Positions 22,801 to 31,417 of a DNA stretch of 48,359 nucleotides are shown piece by piece. The stretch is from JADFRD01 sp964491015. Lineage in GTDB: Bacteria > Fidelibacterota > Marinisomatia > Marinisomatales > TCS55. The translations under genes were made by a program, and so were the position numbers. The notes beneath the pieces were generated by a model. It was given only the letters and a program-made list of their open reading frames with translations. It did not search any database and was not told the DNA's origin. The stretch spans positions 1-48,359 of the forward strand of contig CAZBEY010000009.1 of the NCBI GenBank assembly GCA_964491015.1. Direction: 5' to 3'. The stretch's first letter is position 1. Each line of letters opens with the position of its first letter.

Positions 22801-25800
22801 TACAGATATTTTGGAATTATTTTTCCAACCTGTCGAACCAGTTAATTATACAGAATCGATGGAGATTTATTACAATGATCCTTTGAATTCTCCTCTCAAA
22901 ATTAATCTAGAAGGACTGGGTTTACCATTTCAACAAAGTCAATTAAAACTTCCTTCGCCGAATTTAACATTTGATCCTACAATTGTGGGGGATTCCCTTA
23001 CATCGGCTATTTTTGTAAAAAACGATGGAAATTTACCTTTATACATCAATTCAATTGTATCAACTTTGTCAGATTTTGACGTTGAATTTTCCCCTGTTAA
23101 TATCAGTTCAGGTTCAATAGGGACTTTTCCTGTAACGTTTATTCCTTCATCTAAGGGAATGAGGACAGCAAAGTTCCGGATTACTTCGGATAATGCCGGA
23201 AACGGCTCAAACCATTACGTTTATGCGCAAGGGGTTGGGTATGATGGATTTTTTCAGCCTGTTCCTCCAACCGGTTTACCTTATCATATTATTATTGATA
23301 GTCTTTCAACATTCAACCAATCACAGCTTGAAATAGGAGATGAAGTAGGCGTTTTTGATAATGAGATTTGCGTTGGTGTTGGTATCGTCAGAAATGGGCA
23401 AGGGATAATGGACAGTCAAGCATCAATCAGTTTCGATGGAAATGCTGGATCTCAAGATTATGTAGAGACGACTATTAATGGATTTGATACAAATATTGGC
23501 AGTATTGAACTTTGGGTAAAAATAATGGATGTTCCTACTGGAGATATTCCATTAATATCCATTACACAAAATGATAATTGGGACCCACAGGCATTTCACC
23601 TCATGTTCCGATCAGGGGGTACGATTCACCATCATACTTACAATAACGGATGGACAGGAGAATGGAATATTGATAATCAGTGGCAGAATAATACCTGGCA
23701 CCACCTTGCTTTAACGTGGAATACAAGCAATAGAAAAATCTATTTGGATGGAAATTTGGTTGGTGAAGATAATAATTACGTACAACCGATCTTTGATACA
23801 TCAACTTATAAAATGAGAATGGGAGATAATCCGGATGGAAGTTTTTTAAATGGAAATTTGGATGATATCCGTTTATGGGTGATTGAATTATCCCAAGATG
23901 AAATTCAAAACAGGATGAGTATAAGTTTAACAGGTCAGGAAAATGGTTTAGTTGGATATTGGCCAATCACATCATCTGAAACAACAATCGTTAATGATTT
24001 CTCCAGACATAATAATAATGGAACCCTATTTGGCGATGTCCAAATTTCACAGGACGTCCCACCGATAACTTCATCGCCCGGGAAATTTCCCCAACTGCAG
24101 ATTACAACGTGGGAGAAAGATGAAACCTATGGATTACCGGGTTTTACAGTGGGTGATTCCATGCTTTTTCTTGTGAGAAGTCAATTCAATATTGGTGAAG
24201 ATTCTATCCCAAATATATATTTAGCTGATCCTGATTATAGTTCTGGCGATGGATATTTTGGTACAGGTAAGCTGTCTGCTTCGCATCTTTTTGTTACCGA
24301 TAAAGAATATTCAAAAAATATCGGTTTATCCGAAACGTCATTAGATATTGGAGAAGTTCAAATTGACTCTGTGAGTACTAAATTTATTTCAATTTATAAT
24401 TATGGAAACTTTCCATTGTCGGTAATTCATATTAAAAACAATCATCCCTCTTTTACAATATCGGATAGTTCATTTGTATTATCGTCAAATGATTCCGCGA
24501 TGTTAGAAATTAGTTTTCATGCAACACGTATTAAGACTGAGCTAGATACGATAGCAATAAAAAACAACGATCTTGATTTAGAGGATCAATTGAAATTCAT
24601 CTATCTTTCAGCAACCGGGATCGATACATTAGGTCCCCACTCACCGTCTGATTTGGTTGCGGTTTCCATATCAAAAGCCATTACTTTGAATTGGAAGAGC
24701 AGTACAGATAAAGACATGGATAAATATTTGATTCATCGGGGGATCGAATCAGTTTCAGATTCGGTCGTTGCAGAAGTTTATTTCCCTGACACAACATTTA
24801 CAGATTATGATGCAATCCAAAATGTCGAATATTATTATTATTTAACACCGGTTGATACACTAAATAACAAAGGGAAATCATCTGCTATTGTTAGTGCCAT
24901 TCCACATCTTCGTCATATAGTGCTGTCAGATGATAATCTGGATTTTGGGAGTATTCAGGTTGATTCCTCAACGACGTTGACGTTTACAATTCGGAGCTGG
25001 GGAAATCAATCATTGAATATATTAAATATGGATTTTATTGGTGATGAATTTACCATCAGTGATACGACTGCCAACTTGAGCTCTGTAGATACTATAACGC
25101 TTACGATAACCCTAAAACCAAAACGTCCAAAAGCAATCATAGATACACTTTTCATTTACAACGATGATGTTGATTTAGAGGATCAGGTAAAAAAGATATC
25201 GCTTACCGGTATGGGCATTGACACAATTCCACCCATGCTGCCGACGAGTGTTGCATCCATTACAACTCCTAGACAGATTACAATTGAATGGGCAAGTAAT
25301 CATGAACGCGATTTGGAGAAATATTTAATCCACAGAGGAATTGATGTACCGGACAGTTCAGTTATTGCTGAGGTTTTTTCTCCGGATACTATCTTTGTCG
25401 ATATGGATGTGTACAGAGATGTAATCTATTATTATTATGTGACGGCAATAGATAGTGTTGGAAATATAAGTGCACCCTCTGACACTATCATGGCACTTGC
25501 GGTGAATAGTCCTCCGGAATTGACATCCGTAAATGATTTGTCGCAGGAAGTGCACGGAAATATTCAATTGCAGTTTTTGGTCGAAGATGTGGAAAATGAT
25601 ACTATTGTATATGGATTCTATTTTTCAACTGATAGTATTAATTGGATTATCCCAACGCTTACTGATATATCAGACACCAACACAGTCTCCATCATCGATA
25701 CGTTGGAATTCACCTGGATCAGCGAAGAAGATTTAGGTAAAACTGACGTCCAAAATGTTTATTTTAAAATAGAGGCCTATGATTTTTATGATACAACCTT

Positions 25801-27418
25801 ATTTATCAGCGATCGAATGTCCATTGATAATTACGTGGGAATACTTTCCATCAGCACATTTCAGAAATCGGAGGAGTATTCAAATATTATCAATTTTCCT
25901 TATGCTATCATTGATACGACGAATGATCATTATAATTTACTGTTATCCTATTCGGTCGATGAAGGATATTCATGGGAAGATTCTGATTCATGGACTATTT
26001 TGGACTCGACCATGTATGAGGATACGTTAAAATGGAATTCTTTAAACGATTTACTCAATTATGACGGTGAAATAAAAATTTCAATTTCATTGAATGATGG
26101 CTGGCAGAATGGAGTTGGCGATACAATAAGCCTGTTCTTGGATAATCAATTCTTACCCAATATTGTCAATGTTGAATTAGCGAATTATTGTTTTGACCCT
26201 ATTAGATTTGCATTTAATAAAGAAATTAATTTTGAATCCCTCCAGGAAGGATTCTTATTATCATCAAGACATGGAAATTATGAAAGCTACCAATTGGATT
26301 ATGATATGAGCTCCTATATCGTTACTATTCAAAACGCAAGCGGATGGTTTGCAGGAGACTCACTTGAGATTGAGTTGACCCCCCATATTACAGACAGTTA
26401 TGGAAATCCTTTCGATGGCAATGGGAATGATGACCCCGATAGCACCGGTGATAGTTTACAGTTTACTATTCCAATTAATTTGCTTGGTGACTTCGATGAT
26501 TCTGATGGAGTCAATTTTACTGATTTATTAACTTTTCAGCAATTATGGCTGTCTGATTCATTAGAGATAAGAGACGAAGTCGGCCCGGCTGTAGGCATAC
26601 CCCCATATTACCAGTTTTTACCGGATAATAAGTTTGATTTTGAAGATTTAATGATATTCGTACAAATGTGGAATTGGACCGCAGGGTTTGAATATGGAGG
26701 TGGAAACAGCCTTGCAAAGACGATCCGGTCTACCAACGAAAGTTTGACGCTGAATACTGACTATACAGATCGGGAGAACGGGCAGAAGCATTTGAAAATC
26801 AGTTTAAATGTACCGGATTTCATTACCGTTGGCGCCATGGAATTCAAAGTTCAATATGATACATCAGATGTAAAATTTCTTAACACATCGTCGAGCAATG
26901 ATAATTCCTGGGTGATTTTAAGCCATGATGATGTTAATAATGGACGATTGACAGTTAATATGGCGGATTTGAAAAAAGAAGTTCGCACGATAAGAGGTAG
27001 TCCACTAACTTTGAGTTTTATGGGACTAAAAAACATAGAATCAGATATAATTTGGCAGGCAGATATTCGAAATAGAAAAGGCGGCATTAAAGAAATTTCA
27101 TCTGGAAATTATAAATTTAATACCTTTGCACCGGTACCGGAAGTATATGCATTACACCAGAATTACCCAAATCCTTTTAATCCAGCGACGACCATTCGTT
27201 ATGATCTCCCTGAAGAGACGCAGGTTTATCTGGTTATTTACAATTTGCTCGGGCAGGAAGTTATTAAACTGGTAAACGAGACTAAAACCGCCGGTTTCTA
27301 TCGCATTACTTGGGACAGTAAAAATGCCTACGGAAAAATAGTGAGTCCGGGAATATACTTTTATCTTTTAAAAACAAATACTTATTCATCTGCCAGAAAA
27401 TTGATTTTGCTTAAATAA
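19895..27418 (+). CDS. Giant T9SS-exported mosaic protein with dockerin-like and cohesin-like C-terminal parts
   Basis: 2507 residues; GAGGA lies 7 bases before the ATG. Signal peptide about 1-27. Domains: DUF2341-like 28-135 (WQYRKEITI); beta-sandwich to about 355; FN3 362-452; GDEI module 458-575; two ASH 583-790; module 791-905; two ASH 909-1115; third module 1119-1465 split by a LamG domain 1173-1396; ASH-FN3-ASH-FN3 1473-1870; further beta domains; an SbsA-like Ig about 2090-2195; dockerin/EF-hand-like pair 2195-2268 (GDFDDSDGVNFTDLLTF, then DNKFDFEDLMIF); cohesin-like 2285-2405; T9SS sorting domain 2412-2507 (QNYPNPFNPATTIRYDL). Probably a long fibrous cell-surface or secreted protein. 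The first dockerin-like loop is irregular (one residue inserted), so calcium binding is uncertain. Confidence 0.85.
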   Translation: MLCRINYSFTLIIVFVLISGLNFLEGGWQYRKEITINSTGAELTDYQVVLTLTPTNFNYENADGADGHDIRFSTDSTGNVGQDIHYWIEEWLENDTSKIWLKIPSIPAWGNEIIYMFYGNTSAATASNGDSTFFVYENFDSDDNEWMEYDPDGVITLDYSNDQRLEYTNWHRYNPGGVYKAYAPPESFILEYDFNMESGGGNRCSVGPMIGDSLGSWGDQQNAVYLSYWRGSGRARIMLYNRAGGVSNLIGEIFMSEGTSYYPQLHYIQAGDSTFCQLSIFSDANRTTHISGSPVSNNIYLPNPGFKYFFPAVNHGWNIPTSETEFTTGWMDNYRLRTYATTNPTIAINIAELNGNWALLDIPSAPTNLTAAPGNSQITLTWTANSESDLASYLVYGDTSSSPTTLLSTIPAGTETYTHTGLTNGTTYYYRLFAVDDSGNESNESEVVSAAPREIRPLHFVQVEPTGLPYNIVIDSVSLTGFEFSLDDTLGVFDDTLCVGLAPVSQNFINGQKMNLVTWESGTDYNLPGFTKGNSIRIAVLSHYFGEREVFDPIPNYIIGDGTFGFGSYSSLDIGIDVDDVPIFDANFSNVSFGAVPIYETATETILISNNGTRNMIIRDIISNHSVFSTENYYGSIILPGESLSIQLHFSPSSVGSFTGELSIFYNNPENSPQRMGLTGIATQTLAPQMTGYSNTINMGEITAGDTVLLDWFVQNTGNDTLRVSDIYTNDYHFNSALSAFQLEPGGLISVPLEFVPDGRGLYSTTMYFSHNAPNVNQNWIDLSGVGYDGYFKMVQPTGLPYTIIVDSVSVDHMGLNYGEEIGVFAGPLCVGVGVKGLAGNIQIVAWQKDENYNLPGFSSGDSISYKFWGYRYDENREVDLISDYDAGDGYFSYDPLSVVILSGLTGFSSSIKTSVEKIVFGTSLVNNNISQSIGISNEGNANLNISDIQFSSNVFFTNRSSLSMPPDSTDILELFFQPVEPVNYTESMEIYYNDPLNSPLKINLEGLGLPFQQSQLKLPSPNLTFDPTIVGDSLTSAIFVKNDGNLPLYINSIVSTLSDFDVEFSPVNISSGSIGTFPVTFIPSSKGMRTAKFRITSDNAGNGSNHYVYAQGVGYDGFFQPVPPTGLPYHIIIDSLSTFNQSQLEIGDEVGVFDNEICVGVGIVRNGQGIMDSQASISFDGNAGSQDYVETTINGFDTNIGSIELWVKIMDVPTGDIPLISITQNDNWDPQAFHLMFRSGGTIHHHTYNNGWTGEWNIDNQWQNNTWHHLALTWNTSNRKIYLDGNLVGEDNNYVQPIFDTSTYKMRMGDNPDGSFLNGNLDDIRLWVIELSQDEIQNRMSISLTGQENGLVGYWPITSSETTIVNDFSRHNNNGTLFGDVQISQDVPPITSSPGKFPQLQITTWEKDETYGLPGFTVGDSMLFLVRSQFNIGEDSIPNIYLADPDYSSGDGYFGTGKLSASHLFVTDKEYSKNIGLSETSLDIGEVQIDSVSTKFISIYNYGNFPLSVIHIKNNHPSFTISDSSFVLSSNDSAMLEISFHATRIKTELDTIAIKNNDLDLEDQLKFIYLSATGIDTLGPHSPSDLVAVSISKAITLNWKSSTDKDMDKYLIHRGIESVSDSVVAEVYFPDTTFTDYDAIQNVEYYYYLTPVDTLNNKGKSSAIVSAIPHLRHIVLSDDNLDFGSIQVDSSTTLTFTIRSWGNQSLNILNMDFIGDEFTISDTTANLSSVDTITLTITLKPKRPKAIIDTLFIYNDDVDLEDQVKKISLTGMGIDTIPPMLPTSVASITTPRQITIEWASNHERDLEKYLIHRGIDVPDSSVIAEVFSPDTIFVDMDVYRDVIYYYYVTAIDSVGNISAPSDTIMALAVNSPPELTSVNDLSQEVHGNIQLQFLVEDVENDTIVYGFYFSTDSINWIIPTLTDISDTNTVSIIDTLEFTWISEEDLGKTDVQNVYFKIEAYDFYDTTLFISDRMSIDNYVGILSISTFQKSEEYSNIINFPYAIIDTTNDHYNLLLSYSVDEGYSWEDSDSWTILDSTMYEDTLKWNSLNDLLNYDGEIKISISLNDGWQNGVGDTISLFLDNQFLPNIVNVELANYCFDPIRFAFNKEINFESLQEGFLLSSRHGNYESYQLDYDMSSYIVTIQNASGWFAGDSLEIELTPHITDSYGNPFDGNGNDDPDSTGDSLQFTIPINLLGDFDDSDGVNFTDLLTFQQLWLSDSLEIRDEVGPAVGIPPYYQFLPDNKFDFEDLMIFVQMWNWTAGFEYGGGNSLAKTIRSTNESLTLNTDYTDRENGQKHLKISLNVPDFITVGAMEFKVQYDTSDVKFLNTSSSNDNSWVILSHDDVNNGRLTVNMADLKKEVRTIRGSPLTLSFMGLKNIESDIIWQADIRNRKGGIKEISSGNYKFNTFAPVPEVYALHQNYPNPFNPATTIRYDLPEETQVYLVIYNLLGQEVIKLVNETKTAGFYRITWDSKNAYGKIVSPGIYFYLLKTNTYSSARKLILLK

Positions 27419-27531
27419 TTATATTTAATATTTCAATAAGTTATTAACCTGATCGTTCATAATAATTAAATCCAGTCTCATTTATAAACCATTTCAGACA
27501 TCATTATTAGTCAGTAATTTTGTAGTCTATT

Positions 27532-29091
27532 ATGACTGGAAATCGCGGAAAAATCCTTTGGGTCGATGATGAAATCGACCATTTAAAACCCCACATTCTC
27601 TTTTTAGAAGATAAAGGGTATCAATTAACTACGTTGACAAATGGCTCTGATGCTATTATCGTTGTGGGTCAAGAATCCTTCGATCTGGTACTTTTGGATC
27701 ATTTTATGCCGGGCATGGACGGCATGAGAACGCTAAGGGAGATCAAAGAAATAAAACCGGCACTGCCGATTATTTTCATTACAAAGAGCGAAGAAGAAGA
27801 TCTCATGGATGAAGCCATTTCCGAAAAAGTCATTCAATTTCTGATTAAACCCGTAAATCCGACTCAAATCTTTATGGCATGTAAACAGGTTCTAGAACAA
27901 TCGAAAATCAGGGAAGAAAAGGCAACAAGCGGTTATTTAAAGGAATTTCAAAAAATCCAGTTTCAGCTTCAAGAAGAACAGAACGCAGATGAATGGTGGG
28001 ACATATATACACGATTAGTAAAATGGCAATTAGAATTTGATGAACATCCGGATATTAGTTTAAATGACATCCTTGAAGAACAGATTCAATCAGCCAATAA
28101 TGAGTTTGTTAAATTCATTGAATCCAATTATAAAAAATGGTTATGGAACGAAAGTAGGCCTGCGCTGTCTAATGATGTTTTTGGTCGTTTTATAAAGCCG
28201 GAAATCAATAACGATACAAAAACATGCCTACTGGTAATCGATGCACTGCGTTACGACCAATTTATGGTCATTCAAGATTTTCTTAATCCCTATTACGATA
28301 TAAAAATTGATTATCATTTTTCACTATTACCAACAGCAACACCCTTCAGCCGGAATGCAATATTCTCCGGATTATTCCCCAATGAATTTGTCAAAAAATT
28401 CCCAGAACAGCTTGAGGATATGCACCGCCAGGAAAAGTCGGTTAATCAGCATGAAGAAAAAATGTTGAGGACAATTCTAAATAAAAGCGGTTACAACAAT
28501 AAACGTATGCGGTATGAAAAAATTCATACGGCGGAATATGGTAAGAGATTCCATTCACATTTTTCTGAAATTAAAAATGTGGATGTTCTCGGTATTGTGG
28601 TCAATTTTGTTGATATGTTAGCACACTATCGAGCTGAATCGGATATTTTAATGGAAATGCTACCCAATGAATCAGGTTATCGAGCTGCAATCAAAACTTG
28701 GTTTGAACATTCATGGTTATTTGCATTATTACGTGATTTAAGTAAAAATGGATTCACTGTTATTATGACAAGCGACCATGGGAGCGCATTAGTCAGTAGA
28801 GGTGTTTTAGTCGGAGCAGATAAAGAGTCGTCTAGCGGAGTACGTTATAAAATTGGCCGAAATTTAAATACGAATAAAAAACATGCTCTTATCATCCGCC
28901 GCCCATCGGATTATCGATTGGTAGAACTCATGCATCAAACCACCTATTTAGTCGCAAAGGAAGATGTTTTTTTTCTTTATCCTAACCAACAGCATAAATA
29001 TGAAGATCGTTTGAAAGGCAGCTTTCAGCATGGTGGTATTTCGTTGGAAGAAATGATGGTACCAGTTGTTACACTCAGAAGCAAATCGTAA
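27532..29091 (+). CDS. porX: PorX-type response regulator with PglZ phosphatase domain
   Basis: 519 residues. The receiver domain (1-125) has D12/D13, phospho-acceptor D56, T84 and K106 intact. Residues about 200-515 are a PglZ/alkaline-phosphatase-superfamily domain with LLVIDALRYDQ, TATPFSRNAIFSG (nucleophile Thr), NFVDMLAHYR and MTSDHGS as metal and catalytic motifs. This is the architecture of PorX, which with the sensor PorY controls T9SS genes in Porphyromonas and can cleave phosphodiester-type substrates. A porY-like kinase is not in the window. It follows the three T9SS cargo genes by 113 bases and precedes tsaE by 9 bases. A porX-tsaE pairing is familiar in Bacteroidota, so position alone does not prove a link to the cargo. 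Cytoplasmic. Confidence 0.93.
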   Translation: MTGNRGKILWVDDEIDHLKPHILFLEDKGYQLTTLTNGSDAIIVVGQESFDLVLLDHFMPGMDGMRTLREIKEIKPALPIIFITKSEEEDLMDEAISEKVIQFLIKPVNPTQIFMACKQVLEQSKIREEKATSGYLKEFQKIQFQLQEEQNADEWWDIYTRLVKWQLEFDEHPDISLNDILEEQIQSANNEFVKFIESNYKKWLWNESRPALSNDVFGRFIKPEINNDTKTCLLVIDALRYDQFMVIQDFLNPYYDIKIDYHFSLLPTATPFSRNAIFSGLFPNEFVKKFPEQLEDMHRQEKSVNQHEEKMLRTILNKSGYNNKRMRYEKIHTAEYGKRFHSHFSEIKNVDVLGIVVNFVDMLAHYRAESDILMEMLPNESGYRAAIKTWFEHSWLFALLRDLSKNGFTVIMTSDHGSALVSRGVLVGADKESSSGVRYKIGRNLNTNKKHALIIRRPSDYRLVELMHQTTYLVAKEDVFFLYPNQQHKYEDRLKGSFQHGGISLEEMMVPVVTLRSKS

Positions 29092-29100
29092 AAGAAAACC

Positions 29101-29541
29101 ATGTCCAAAATCAAAGTAAATTTAGATAACGTTAGCACAACTCAAACATTCGCACAAAAATTGGCATCACTAATTCCTGCGGGTACCGTCATAGCAATGA
29201 CGGGGGAATTGGGGTCCGGAAAGACGACATTTACTCAAGGATTTGCAAAAGGATTAGGTGTTCAGGGTAATGTTGGGTCACCAACCTTCAAACTAATCAG
29301 TGAATATGAAGGAGCTGATTTAATATTATACCACGTAGATTGTTATCGGTTGGAAAATGAATCTGAATTCAAAAAAATTGGAGGCGAGAATTATCTTGAT
29401 CCAATCGAAGGGATCACTATAATAGAATGGTCTGAGAATATTGCAAAAATTATTCCCGATGACTGTGTCAGATTGCATTTCGAACGAGTGAAAGATAACG
29501 ACGATAAGAGGGAATTGACAATAGAAGGGTTGGGGTTTTGA
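29101..29541 (+). CDS. tsaE: tRNA t6A biosynthesis ATPase TsaE
   Basis: 146 residues, the usual family size. The Walker A motif is GELGSGKT at 35-42. HVDCYRL and IEWSENI are the other conserved TsaE motifs. It drives the TsaBDE complex that puts threonylcarbamoyl on A37 of tRNAs reading ANN codons. It begins 9 bases after porX and its stop overlaps the TTG start of tsaB, so porX, tsaE and tsaB are probably one message. Confidence 0.96.
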   Translation: MSKIKVNLDNVSTTQTFAQKLASLIPAGTVIAMTGELGSGKTTFTQGFAKGLGVQGNVGSPTFKLISEYEGADLILYHVDCYRLENESEFKKIGGENYLDPIEGITIIEWSENIAKIIPDDCVRLHFERVKDNDDKRELTIEGLGF

Positions 29542-30152
29542 ATTTGTTGGCGGTTGAAACAGCAACAGATGTTTGCAGTATTGCCCTAATGGTAGATAAC
29601 CGGATGGTTGCATTACTTGAAGATAATATTCCTCGACAGCACGCAAAAAAGCTGCCCATATTATTTCAAACTATCATAGATGAACAAAGCATTCATCTAT
29701 CCGATTTGGATGGGATTGCAGTTTCCATCGGTCCGGGATCTTTCACAGGACTTCGAATTGGCTTAAGTTATAGTAAGGGATTGGCTTACAGCCATGATCT
29801 TCCTATAATTCCCGTTCCAACTTTGGAGGGAGTCGCAAGAGGATGTCGGAGTCAAAATAACTTTAATGTGCTTTTATTTTCTCATAGGGATTTGATTTAT
29901 CATCAGAAGTTTAATTCAAAAAATACACCAATCAATAAAGCATCAATTTCAACATGGGATCAGTTGAAGGATGTCTTGGATAATGAAGACATTTTTCAAA
30001 TTAATTGTGAAAAGTTTATGGATGGACATCGTATCGCTGCATCAGCAAAATATATTCTAAAATGTGCATGTGAGCATTATGATGAATGGGTTCAGATCGA
30101 TCCGCAGAAATTAATACCAAATTACATTGCTCAATTTGAAATCAGTAAATAA
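29538..30152 (+). CDS. tsaB: t6A complex subunit TsaB
   Basis: 204 residues from a TTG start overlapping the tsaE stop by 4 bases; no in-frame ATG lies nearby. The N-terminus LLAVETATDVCSIAL and the block SIGPGSFTGLRIGLSY are diagnostic of TsaB, an inactive ASKHA-fold paralogue of TsaD that scaffolds the t6A complex. tsaD and tsaC are not in the window. The second half is less conserved, as usual. The next gene overlaps its end. Confidence 0.94.
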   Translation: MNLLAVETATDVCSIALMVDNRMVALLEDNIPRQHAKKLPILFQTIIDEQSIHLSDLDGIAVSIGPGSFTGLRIGLSYSKGLAYSHDLPIIPVPTLEGVARGCRSQNNFNVLLFSHRDLIYHQKFNSKNTPINKASISTWDQLKDVLDNEDIFQINCEKFMDGHRIAASAKYILKCACEHYDEWVQIDPQKLIPNYIAQFEISK

Positions 30153-30594
30153 CATCGTTAGGCGAGCCGGAATCGATGACTTGGAAGACATTGTTAACAT
30201 TGAAAACAGGGTTTTTAAAGAACCCTGGAATAGAGATCAACTTTCTTATGAATTAAGCCAGGTTTCAGGTAAAATTGTTAATGTTATCGAAGAAAAAGAG
30301 ATTATCGGGTACATCATGATCCAAAAACTTCACGAGGAAGCACATATATTAAATATTGCTATTGATGTACGGTTTCAGTGCAGAGGTTATGGTAAAAAAC
30401 TTCTAAAGTATTCTTTAGGTGAACTAGGTAAAGGAATAGATGTATTTTTAGAAGTGCGGGAATCCAATTTACAAGCCAGAAAATTATATAGTGATTTTAA
30501 CTTCGAGGGTATTGATACCCGGGAGAGATATTATTCTGATGGAGAAAATGCGCTCGTTATGCATCGAAGGGTAGAGACACATGGCGTGGTTTAA
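30136..30594 (+). CDS. rimI: Ribosomal protein N-acetyltransferase RimI-like (GNAT)
   Basis: About 152 residues. The start is uncertain: TTG 30136 or TTG 30127, both inside the end of tsaB; 30136 gives a length closer to RimI. GNAT features are the acetyl-CoA loop FQCRGYGKKLL, the EVRESNLQARKLY segment and the final strand ALVMHR. FKEPWNRDQL matches the RimI substrate-side motif. It probably acetylates the N-terminus of ribosomal protein S18. The tsaB-rimI order is common in bacteria. Its end overlaps the accD start by 14 bases. Confidence 0.88.
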   Translation: MKSVNNIVRRAGIDDLEDIVNIENRVFKEPWNRDQLSYELSQVSGKIVNVIEEKEIIGYIMIQKLHEEAHILNIAIDVRFQCRGYGKKLLKYSLGELGKGIDVFLEVRESNLQARKLYSDFNFEGIDTRERYYSDGENALVMHRRVETHGVV

Positions 30595-31417
30595 ACGAAA
30601 AGACGAAAAAATAAAGGAAACGACAAAGAAAACATTACCGGATGGTTTATGGGAAAAGTGTCCCTCCTGTAAAGATATCCTATACAAACCGGAATTAGAA
30701 AAAAACCATTCTGTTTGCCGTCATTGCGGATTTCATTTTAGAGTTAGTTCAAGATTGTATTTTAATATATTACTGGACTCCGGTTCTGCTACTGAATTAT
30801 TTAGCGAATTAAATTCAGCAGATCCTTTAAAGTTCAAAGCACAAAAAAAATACACCGATCAGATAAAAACGGCTCAGGAAAAAACACAGCAAAAAGATGC
30901 TGTCATTTGTTACACAGGTTCTCTTAATGGAGACGGAATCGTTTTGGCTGTAATGAATTTTGGTTTTATTGGCGGAAGTATGGGATCGGTTGTTGGTGAA
31001 AAAGTATCCCGTGCCATTGATTATGCCCGCGATCATAAACTGCCGTTAATTATCATTTGTGCTTCAGGCGGAGCGCGTATGCAGGAAGGAGCGCTCTCAC
31101 TCATGCAGTTGGCAAAGACCAGTTCCAGGCTGGCACGATTTTCAGATGACGGCGGATTGTATATCCCGGTTCTGACAGACCCAACTACCGGCGGCGTAAC
31201 GGCAAGTTATGGAATGCTTGGTGATATTATTTTGGCTGAACCAGGCGCCTTAATCGGTTTTGCAGGTCCTCGAGTGATCAAGCAAACCATCGGTCAGGAT
31301 TTACCAGAGGGTTTCCAACGAGCAGAATTCTTATTAGAAAAAGGGTTTGTTGATCATATCGTTACGCGGGAAGATATGAAAAATACTTTATCCAACTTGA
31401 TTCAAATGTTAACATGA
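30581..31417 (+). CDS. accD: Acetyl-CoA carboxylase carboxyltransferase subunit beta
   Basis: 278 residues. An N-terminal zinc ribbon with C27, C30, C46 and C49 precedes the carboxyltransferase (crotonase-like) domain. CASGGARMQEG, TDPTTGGVTASYGMLGD and GFAGPRVIKQT are the signature blocks. It transfers the carboxyl group from biotin to acetyl-CoA, the first step of fatty acid synthesis; the alpha subunit (accA) must lie elsewhere. It overlaps rimI upstream and surE downstream by 4 bases (ATGA). Confidence 0.97.
   Translation: MAWFKRKDEKIKETTKKTLPDGLWEKCPSCKDILYKPELEKNHSVCRHCGFHFRVSSRLYFNILLDSGSATELFSELNSADPLKFKAQKKYTDQIKTAQEKTQQKDAVICYTGSLNGDGIVLAVMNFGFIGGSMGSVVGEKVSRAIDYARDHKLPLIIICASGGARMQEGALSLMQLAKTSSRLARFSDDGGLYIPVLTDPTTGGVTASYGMLGDIILAEPGALIGFAGPRVIKQTIGQDLPEGFQRAEFLLEKGFVDHIVTREDMKNTLSNLIQMLT

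Noticed and set aside
27515..27522. TAATTTTG as a -7 element for porX
   Set aside because: No matching upstream element at the right distance was found.
27419..27531. Small gene or RNA in the gap before porX
   Set aside because: The 113-base gap is AT-rich and I see no frame, hairpin or conserved motif in it.
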